Both the position numbers and the translations under genes were made by a program. DNA of 6,575 bases from a bacterium (GTDB lineage Bacteria > Desulfobacterota > Binatia > UBA12015): assembly GCA_018970825.1 (NCBI GenBank), contig JAGWVP010000184.1, forward strand, positions 1 through 6,575. Direction: 5' to 3'. The number at the start of each line of letters is the position of its first letter. Positions within the stretch are counted from its first letter, which is position 1. This document shows, in pieces, positions 1 through 5,519 of the stretch. Below the pieces are notes generated by a model that saw nothing but the letters and a program-made list of their open reading frames with translations, searched no databases and was not told the DNA's origin.

Positions 1-1249
1 GCTTCGCCATGTAGTCGAAACTCACCCGTCCGTGCGAGACGGGCAGCATCGAGACGACCTTCGGCACGAGGTCGCGGACGGGACCGGGAACGACCCGACG
101 GTAGAGACCGGAGAGACGTGTCGCCGCATAGGTCTTGTACCCCGCGAACACCTCGTCGCCCCCCTCGCCCGAGAGGGCGACCTTCACGTGTTGCCGGGCG
201 AGCCGGGAGACGCACAGGACGGGGATCGCGGAGGAGTCCGCGTAGGGCTCGTCGAAGGAATCGACCAGTTCGGGGACGAGGCCGGCGGCATCGGGGGTGA
301 CGACGAGCTCGTGGTGCTCGGTGCCGAAGTGCCGTGCGACCGCGCGAGCACCATCGAGCTCGCTGAAGGTCTTCTCCTCGAAGCCGATCGAGAAGGTCTC
401 CAGCCGCCCGGTGTGGAAGCGCCGCATCGACGCGACGATCGCGGCCGAGTCGACGCCGCCCGAGAGGAAGACCCCGAGCGGGACGTCGGCGACGAGGTGA
501 CTCCGGACGGCATCGTCGACCAGGTCCCGGACGATCTCGACGGCCTGCTCCTCGGACCGGATCGATTCGTCGGGGGTGTAGGAGAGCTGCCACCAGCGCT
601 CGATGTGCACGGCGCCGGCCTCGGCGACGAGCATGGTCCCCGGCATGAGCTTGCGCGCGTCGCGGAAGATCGTGGCCGGGGCCGGAACGTACGTCAGGCT
701 CAGGTAGTCGTGGAGTGCCTGCAGGTCGATCGCAGTGTCCAGTCCTGCCGCGAGCAGGCACTTGAGTTCCGATCCGAACAGGAGGCGGCCGCCCGTGACC
801 GCCCAGTAGAGCGGCTTGATGCCGAGCCGGTCGCGCGCGACGACGAGGCGACGCGCGCGGGCGTCCCACAGGGCGAACGCGAACATGCCGCGCAACCGCG
901 AGGCGCATCCGAGGCCGTGCTCCTCGTAGAGGTGGACGATCACCTCGGTGTCGCTGTGGGTCTTGAAGGCGTGGCCTCGGGTCTCGAGTTCGGTGCGCAG
1001 CTCCTGGAAGTTGTAGATCTCGCCGTTCAGGACGACCGTCACCGACCCGTCCTCGTTGGAGATCGGCTGGTGGCCGCCCGCGAGGTCGATGATCGACAGG
1101 CGCCGCATGCCCATCGAGAGCGGGCCGTCGACGTGGAAGCCTTCGTCGTCGGGGCCGCGGTGCACCATCACGTCGCACATGGCCTGCACGACGTCGCGCG
1201 GCGCGGGGGCGCCGGGATCGAGCGCGAGCAGGCCTGCAATGCCGCACAT
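1..1249 (-). CDS. asnB: Glutamine-dependent asparagine synthetase family amidotransferase (3' end beyond window)
   Basis: The first 416 codons of an AsnB-type enzyme are present; the C-terminus lies beyond the left edge, and the family is usually about 600-650 residues. It starts with ATG-Cys: removal of Met would expose Cys2, the nucleophile of class II glutamine amidotransferases. The glutaminase domain (about residues 2-200) has MCGIAG, RGPDDEG (31-37), RRLSIIDL (49-56), NGEIYNF (75-81) and DRLGIKPLYW (140-149). The synthetase domain has the ATP-pyrophosphatase loop SGGVDS (263-268), DEPYADSSAIP (333-343) and SGEGGDEVFAGY (360-371). Both active sites look intact. The family uses glutamine nitrogen and ATP to amidate an aspartate-like carboxylate. 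Relatives in exopolysaccharide and exosortase-A clusters are called amidotransferases and may modify sugars. Location in a glycan operon favours that role, but housekeeping asparagine synthesis cannot be excluded. A GGAG lies 6 bases upstream, and the gene follows the deacetylase after 20 bases. Confidence 0.93.
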   Translation of the reverse strand, partial: MCGIAGLLALDPGAPAPRDVVQAMCDVMVHRGPDDEGFHVDGPLSMGMRRLSIIDLAGGHQPISNEDGSVTVVLNGEIYNFQELRTELETRGHAFKTHSDTEVIVHLYEEHGLGCASRLRGMFAFALWDARARRLVVARDRLGIKPLYWAVTGGRLLFGSELKCLLAAGLDTAIDLQALHDYLSLTYVPAPATIFRDARKLMPGTMLVAEAGAVHIERWWQLSYTPDESIRSEEQAVEIVRDLVDDAVRSHLVADVPLGVFLSGGVDSAAIVASMRRFHTGRLETFSIGFEEKTFSELDGARAVARHFGTEHHELVVTPDAAGLVPELVDSFDEPYADSSAIPVLCVSRLARQHVKVALSGEGGDEVFAGYKTYAATRLSGLYRRVVPGPVRDLVPKVVSMLPVSHGRVSFDYMAK

Positions 1250-1255
1250 GGGGGA

Positions 1256-1259
1256 CTCC
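1256..1259 (-). promoter_or_regulatory. Ribosome binding site of the amidotransferase gene
   Basis: On the minus strand GGAG sits 6 bases before the ATG at 1249, in the 20-base gap after the deacetylase stop codon. It supports that start, which also places the catalytic cysteine at position 2. It is one of only two clear Shine-Dalgarno sequences in the window, so this gene may be translated independently of its upstream neighbour. Confidence 0.7.
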
Positions 1260-1269
1260 GGGATCCGGT

Positions 1270-2103
1270 TCAGCAGGCGGGGGCGGGCGTCCGCGCGCCG
1301 CCCCAACGCTGGCGGGCCGCGTGCAGCGCGTCCCAGGTGCCGGCGAGCTTGTGGAGGAAATCGCGCGGCCCGTCGTCGCGGGCGACGAAGGTCCGCCGCA
1401 GCCGGAACGGGGCGTCGCCGGGCGAGACCGCGCCCGGGAGCGTCGTGCAGGCGATCGCGAAGCCCGCGTCGGCCACGGCCCGCTCGACGCGGGCATCGAA
1501 CCGGCCGCGCGGGTAGCAGAAGCTCGAGACGGGACGGCCGAGGCGGTGCTCGATCTCCTCCTTCGACCCGACGATCTCGCGCCGAAGGGCATCGTCGGGA
1601 AGTCCCGGGAGTTCGGGGTGGGAGATCGTGTGGGCACCCATCTCCACGCCCCCCCGGCTCATCTCCTCGACTTGCGACCAGTCGAGCGGGCGCAGCCCGC
1701 GACGGTCCCGGATCACCGGCAACTCGTCGGTTCCGACGTATCCCGTCGCGAGAAAGAGGGTCGCGGGATGGCCCTCGCGCGCGAGGACCGGCAGCGCGTT
1801 GCGGTGGTTGTCGGCGAAGCCGTCGTCGAAGGTGATGGCGACCGACCGCTCCGGGAAGGGACGACGGGCGGAGAGGTGCTCCCTGACCGCCGAGAGCGGC
1901 AGTACGCGGTAGCCCTCGGTCCGCAGGAGCCTCATCTGCTCGGCGAACGCGGTGGGTGCGACGCAGGAGCGGTGCCGCTCGTCGTCGATGCGGTGGTAGT
2001 AGACGATGCGGAGCGAGCCCCTCTCGGCCGGGACCAGGCGCCGAAGCGCGCCCAGGGTCTCGCGCGCGACCACCCGCAGGGAAGTCTCGACCCGGGAACG
2101 CAT
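1270..2103 (-). CDS. Polysaccharide deacetylase, NodB homology domain (carbohydrate esterase 4 type)
   Basis: A complete 277-residue protein. The family is metal-dependent and removes N- or O-acetyl groups from glycans. Visible motifs, in order: YYHRI (35-39), typical of this subgroup; TFDDGF (91-96), giving the catalytic base and metal-binding Asp93/Asp94; HTISHP (158-163), giving metal ligands His158 and His162; and FCYPRGRFD (195-203), corresponding to motif 3 with the YP.G variant instead of R.PY. The N-terminal 30 residues are Arg-rich and probably helical, with no hydrophobic core, so no signal peptide or membrane anchor is seen. A cytoplasmic role on a sugar or lipid-linked intermediate is inferred. 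The ATG at 2103 follows the upstream glycosyltransferase stop by 2 bases (TGACCATG) without a strong Shine-Dalgarno, suggesting translational coupling. The same frame stays open upstream to about 2910, but that part lies antisense-free inside the glycosyltransferase gene in another phase and reads as Arg/Pro-rich shadow sequence. The acetylated substrate is unknown. Confidence 0.92.
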   Translation of the reverse strand: MRSRVETSLRVVARETLGALRRLVPAERGSLRIVYYHRIDDERHRSCVAPTAFAEQMRLLRTEGYRVLPLSAVREHLSARRPFPERSVAITFDDGFADNHRNALPVLAREGHPATLFLATGYVGTDELPVIRDRRGLRPLDWSQVEEMSRGGVEMGAHTISHPELPGLPDDALRREIVGSKEEIEHRLGRPVSSFCYPRGRFDARVERAVADAGFAIACTTLPGAVSPGDAPFRLRRTFVARDDGPRDFLHKLAGTWDALHAARQRWGGARTPAPAC

Positions 2104-2105
2104 GG

Positions 2106-3314
2106 TCAGGCCGCCGCACCCGTGGCGTCGGCGTCGCGGAACTTCTCGAACAGGCGATCGACGGTGCGTCGCATGTCGAATCGTTCCGCGACTCGCCGCC
2201 TGCCCTCGGCGGCCATCGCCGCTCCGCGTGCCGGGTCGTCGAGCAGCTCGGCGATCGCGTCGGCGAGTCGCGACGGATCCCGCTCGGGGACGAAGAGCCC
2301 GCTCTTGCCGTGTTCGACGAGTTCGCCCAGGGAGGGGAGTTCGGTGCAGACGACCGGCGCCCCGGCGGCGAGCCCCTCGATCAGGATGTTCGGGATCCCG
2401 AAGTGGTCCTCGTGGTGGGCGGGCAGGACGACCGCGGCGGCGCGGTGATAGGCGGGAACGACCTCCTCCTGGGGGCGGTACCCGAGCAGGGCCACGCGGT
2501 CGGCGAGCCCGAGCTCCGCCACGAGGCGCTCGAGCGCGGGGCGGTCCTCTCCTTCCCCCACGATTTCGAGCCGAGTCGCGCGCCCGCGATCGCGCAGCAG
2601 GCCGATCGCCCGGATCAGGTCGTCGAAGCCCTTGCAGGCCCGCAGGGTCCCGACGCTCACGACCAGTTCCCGCTCGCGGGTGGCGCCGTGGCGTTCGAAG
2701 CGCTCGAGGTCGACGCCGTGGTACACGGTCTCGATCCGCGCGGCGTGGCCCGGGGCGAGACCGGCGAGATAGCCCCGGTTGTAGCCGGTGCAGGTCACGA
2801 CGAAGCGGGCGGCCGCGATCTTCTCCGGCAGCATCGCCTTGTGGACGAAGATGTCGGTCGCATGCCCCGAGAAGCTGAACGGGATGCCCGTGAGCCGCGA
2901 GATCGTCCACGCGGCCGTCGCCGGGTAAGTCGCCCAGTTGGCGTGCATGTGTCGCACGCCGCGCCGGCGCATGTCGTCGGCGAAGGCGAGGCTCTGGGGA
3001 AGGATCGCGACCGCCTTCGCGAACTGGGCCGGGAGGCGGCGATGGCCCCAGGCGACCCGGGAGATCGACCCGATCGACACCGTCGGCGAGCGCAGTACCC
3101 GCCCCGCGCTCGCTCCCACGAGGGCTCCGGGAGAGGGCGGGTAGACGGTGCGCGGCAGAAGCTTCTCCGCGTCCGCGTGGACCTTCCAGCCGCGCGGGGC
3201 CGGCAGCAGCGAGTAGATGGAGAAGTCGAGCCCGCGGTCGGCGAGCCCGGACAGCTCGCGCAGGAAGTACGCGTCGACCTGGCGCGGGAACTGGTTGACG
3301 ACGAAGGCGAGCAT
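2106..3314 (-). CDS. GT4-family glycosyltransferase, WcaL-like
   Basis: A complete 402-residue GT-B fold retaining glycosyltransferase, about the usual family length. It should transfer a sugar from a nucleotide donor to a lipid-linked glycan at the cytoplasmic face; donor and acceptor are unknown. The N-terminal acceptor domain opens with FVVNQFPRQVDAYFLREL (4-21) and contains HMHANWATYPATAAW (122-136), FSFSGHATDIF (146-156) and FVVTCTGYNRGYL (171-183). These are characteristic of the colanic-acid WcaL/AmsK-like group. The C-terminal donor domain has VYHGVDLERF (197-206), SVGTLRACKGFDDLI (220-234), LEIVGEGEDR (249-258) and HFGIPNILIEGLAAG (304-318). In the canonical EX7E motif the second acid is Glu313, but the first position is Phe305, with Glu302 and Asp303 just before it. 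No membrane segment is seen. The ATG at 3314 is 1 base past the previous gene's stop (TGAGATG), with no clear ribosome binding site, implying coupled translation. The C-terminal tail is Ala-rich. Confidence 0.93.
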   Translation of the reverse strand: MLAFVVNQFPRQVDAYFLRELSGLADRGLDFSIYSLLPAPRGWKVHADAEKLLPRTVYPPSPGALVGASAGRVLRSPTVSIGSISRVAWGHRRLPAQFAKAVAILPQSLAFADDMRRRGVRHMHANWATYPATAAWTISRLTGIPFSFSGHATDIFVHKAMLPEKIAAARFVVTCTGYNRGYLAGLAPGHAARIETVYHGVDLERFERHGATRERELVVSVGTLRACKGFDDLIRAIGLLRDRGRATRLEIVGEGEDRPALERLVAELGLADRVALLGYRPQEEVVPAYHRAAAVVLPAHHEDHFGIPNILIEGLAAGAPVVCTELPSLGELVEHGKSGLFVPERDPSRLADAIAELLDDPARGAAMAAEGRRRVAERFDMRRTVDRLFEKFRDADATGAAA

Positions 3315-3315
3315 C

Positions 3316-4536
3316 TCAGGCGGCCGCCCGCGTTCCCGGGGCGGCGATCGACAGGTAGAGGGACTCGGTCCGCTCGACCATGCGCTCCACCGAGAAGAGA
3401 TCGTGCACCCTCTCTCGTCCCGCCCGACCGAAGTCCCGGATGCGCTCCTCCGAGGAGGCGAGGCGGGCCATCGCGTTCGCGAGCGCCTGGGGATCCCGGG
3501 CGGGCACGAGGTGCCCGGTTTCGCCCTCGACGATGACCTCGGCGTTGCCGCCGACGTCGGTCGCGACCATCGCGCGACCGGCGGCCATCGACTCGAGGAC
3601 GGTGTTGGACAGCCCCTCCTTCACCGACGACAGCACGGAGAAGTCGACCGACTGGAGCCACTCGGCGGCGTCGGTGCGGGCGCCCGTGAAGTGGACTCGC
3701 TCGGCGATCCCGAGGTCGCGGGCCCTCGAGTGGAGCCCCTCGAGCTCGCTGCCGCCTCCGACGATCGCGAGGTGCAGCCGGGGGGCCCGCTCCGCGATGA
3801 GCGAAAATGCCGTGAGCAGCGTCGCATGGTCCTTCGCGGGCTCGACCCGGGCGACCGTGCCCGCGAGGATCGCGTCCCGGGGGATCCCGAGCTCGCCGCG
3901 CCGGATGGCCGGGTCGCACGCGGTGCGGAACCGGTCGAAGTTCACCCCGTTGTAGATCGTCACCACCTTCTCCGCCGGCACGGAGTGGTCGAGCAGGTAG
4001 CGACGGACCGCCTCCGAGTTCGCGATGATGCGGTCGGTCGCGCGCGCGAGCCAGCGACCGAGAACCTGCTTGTAGCGCTCCTCCCAGACGTCGACGTTGC
4101 GCTCGGAGGCGAGCACGTGGGGAACGCCGGCGATGCGTGCCGCGACGCGCCCCCAGGTGTTCGCTCCCCAGAGGTAGGTCTGGACGATGTCGAAGCGCTC
4201 GCGACGCATGAACTTCGCGAGGCGCAGCACGAGTCCCGGGTCGGCCTTCAGGCTCTTGGGCTCGTGCACGACGCGCACGCCGAGCGACTCGATCTCGCGC
4301 GCCTTGGCACCGTGACGGAAGCAGCCGACGACCGGCTCGAAACGACGCCGGTCGATGCGGCGGACGAGTTCCAGGATCTGCTGCTCGGTTCCGCCGATGT
4401 CGAGTTCGTCGATCAGGAAGAGGGTCCGAAGCGGGCGCGGGGGACCGCCCTGGCGGTCGCCGAGCCGCGGACGGAGTTCGACGACCTTGCCCGCACGCGC
4501 GGGCGACTCCGTCGAGCCGTTCGCCGCTCCGTTCAC
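3316..4536 (-). CDS. GT4-family glycosyltransferase
   Basis: A complete 406-residue GT-B fold glycosyltransferase, counting the GTG start as residue 1. The first 36 residues form a Gly/Pro/Arg-rich, probably disordered extension. The Rossmann-like acceptor domain then begins with LRTLFLIDELDIGGTEQQ (36-53), whose GGTEQQ is the GG.E.. loop of this family. Further motifs are RFDIVQTYLWGANTWGR (114-130), ANSEAVRRYL (172-181), TIYNGVNFDRF (193-203), GTVARVEPAKDHATLL (226-241) and HLAIVGGGSE (255-264). An intact EX7E motif is present in KEGLSNTVLESMA (306-318; Glu307 and Glu315). It probably adds one sugar to a polysaccharide repeat unit; donor and linkage are not readable. The GTG start overlaps the epimerase stop in GTGA, and no ATG lies between it and the first beta strand, so this start is favoured. 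It is not a close duplicate of the next glycosyltransferase, with different N-terminal motifs. No membrane segment is seen. Confidence 0.92.
   Translation of the reverse strand: MNGAANGSTESPARAGKVVELRPRLGDRQGGPPRPLRTLFLIDELDIGGTEQQILELVRRIDRRRFEPVVGCFRHGAKAREIESLGVRVVHEPKSLKADPGLVLRLAKFMRRERFDIVQTYLWGANTWGRVAARIAGVPHVLASERNVDVWEERYKQVLGRWLARATDRIIANSEAVRRYLLDHSVPAEKVVTIYNGVNFDRFRTACDPAIRRGELGIPRDAILAGTVARVEPAKDHATLLTAFSLIAERAPRLHLAIVGGGSELEGLHSRARDLGIAERVHFTGARTDAAEWLQSVDFSVLSSVKEGLSNTVLESMAAGRAMVATDVGGNAEVIVEGETGHLVPARDPQALANAMARLASSEERIRDFGRAGRERVHDLFSVERMVERTESLYLSIAAPGTRAAA
4533..4536 (-). other. GTGA stop-start overlap (translational coupling)
   Basis: The GTG start of the glycosyltransferase shares bases with the TGA stop of the epimerase. 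The sequence before it is GC-rich with no good Shine-Dalgarno, so re-initiation by ribosomes finishing the epimerase is the likely way this gene is translated. Confidence 0.75.
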
Positions 4537-5519
4537 GCCGGCCGCCCGGGCGCCGCCGCGTCGAGCGTCGCGACACCCTCCTCGAGGCCGACACGCGGTT
4601 CCCAGCCGAGTTCCTCCCGCGCGCGACGCGTGTCGTAGCGGAGGCTCTCGGTCGCACGCCGGAGCTTGTAGCGCGAAAGCGGCAGGTTCCTGCCGGTGGC
4701 GCGGGTCGCGGCTTCGCACGCGAGGGCGACCGGCTCGAACCACGCGGGCCGGACGTAGACGGGCTCGAACCGGGCAGCCCCGGAGCGACGAAGCAGGTCG
4801 AGGTAGCGACCCTGCTCGAAGGTGCCGTCGACCAGGTTGTAGGACGCGCCCGCCCGGCCGCGCTCGGCCGCGAGGACGATCCCGTCGGCGGCATTGTCGA
4901 CGTGCGTGAGGGGCAGCAGTGCGTCGGGCGCCCCGACGACCACCTTGCGACCGGCGGCCCCGGGCACCGGGAGGACGAGTCGTCCGAAGAAGGGTGGCTG
5001 CTCGGCTCCCCAGAGGATGCCGGGCCGGACGACGACGCACTCGAGTCCCGGTGCACGGAACTCGCGCACCAGACGGTCCGACTCGGCCTTCGACCAGGCG
5101 TAGTCGCCCCGCTTCTCGATCTCCGGGTCGAGCGGGGTGTCCTCGGTGATCGGTGAACCGGCCGCTGCCGCGCCGAAGATGCCGGCCGAACTCACGTGGA
5201 CGAACCTGCGCACGCCGACCCGGGCGCAGGCCTCGAGCAGGTTTCGGGTGCCGTCGACGTTGTCGCGACGAAAGGCCTCGCGGCCGCCACCGCCGCTCAC
5301 CCGGGCGGCGAGGTGGTAGACGGTGTCGATGCCCGCGAGCGCCGCGTCGAGCGAGGCGGCGTCGTCGAGTCCACCCCAGGCGATCTCGCTCACCTCCGGA
5401 GGGATGCGCTTGCGGTCGGTTCCCCGACGGACGAGCGCACGGAGGGCCCGGCCGTCGGCGGCGAGGCGCCGCGCGAGATGACGGCCGAGGAAGCCGGTGC
5501 TGCCGGTCAGGAGGTCCAC
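4533..5519 (-). CDS. NAD-dependent epimerase/dehydratase (extended SDR)
   Basis: A complete 328-residue extended short-chain dehydrogenase/reductase, counting the GTG start as residue 1. The N-terminal Rossmann fold starts immediately with LLTGSTGFLGRHLA (3-16), giving the G..G..G nucleotide loop at Gly6, Gly9 and Gly12. YHLAA (68-72), NVDGTRNLLEAC (87-98) and FVHVSSAGIFG (106-116) follow. The catalytic pair is Tyr140 and Lys144 (YAWSK), with Ser110/Ser111 as the likely serine. VVVRPGILWG (162-171) and LPLTHVDNAADGI (202-214) belong to the substrate domain. The family epimerises, dehydrates or reduces nucleotide sugars via a keto intermediate; the particular reaction is not readable, and similar sequences include 3-beta-hydroxysteroid-dehydrogenase-like and HpnA-like proteins. 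GTG at 5519 is chosen because it gives the expected short lead to the first beta strand and has GGAGA just upstream. It overlaps the oxidoreductase gene by 13 bases, suggesting the two act in one pathway. The frame remains open far upstream, but as shadow sequence. Confidence 0.9.
   Translation of the reverse strand: MDLLTGSTGFLGRHLARRLAADGRALRALVRRGTDRKRIPPEVSEIAWGGLDDAASLDAALAGIDTVYHLAARVSGGGGREAFRRDNVDGTRNLLEACARVGVRRFVHVSSAGIFGAAAAGSPITEDTPLDPEIEKRGDYAWSKAESDRLVREFRAPGLECVVVRPGILWGAEQPPFFGRLVLPVPGAAGRKVVVGAPDALLPLTHVDNAADGIVLAAERGRAGASYNLVDGTFEQGRYLDLLRRSGAARFEPVYVRPAWFEPVALACEAATRATGRNLPLSRYKLRRATESLRYDTRRAREELGWEPRVGLEEGVATLDAAAPGRPA

Noticed and set aside
32..1516. Long open frame of 494 codons on the plus strand.
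   Set aside because: It runs antisense to the amidotransferase and deacetylase genes, both with intact catalytic motifs. Its translation is Asp/Arg/Gly/Glu-rich with no recognisable domain, as expected opposite GC-saturated codons.
1270..2910. Deacetylase as a 546-residue fusion using the longest open frame.
   Set aside because: The part upstream of 2103 is out-of-phase sequence within the glycosyltransferase gene and has no domain. The ATG at 2103 gives a normal-length NodB protein directly after the preceding stop.
1956..3536. Plus-strand open frame of 526 codons.
   Set aside because: Antisense across parts of three motif-bearing genes, with Arg/Gly-rich composition and no motifs. It is a by-product of high GC and few stop codons.
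2106..4536. The two adjacent glycosyltransferases as a recent tandem duplication.
   Set aside because: Their N-terminal acceptor-domain motifs and donor-site motifs differ clearly; only the general GT4 fold is shared.
3217..4638. Plus-strand open frame of 473 codons.
   Set aside because: Antisense to both glycosyltransferases and the end of the epimerase; low-complexity composition with no domain.
2795..5056. Minus-strand open frame of 753 codons overlapping both glycosyltransferases and the epimerase.
   Set aside because: It is in a different phase from the three real genes and translates to Arg/Ser/Pro-rich sequence without motifs.
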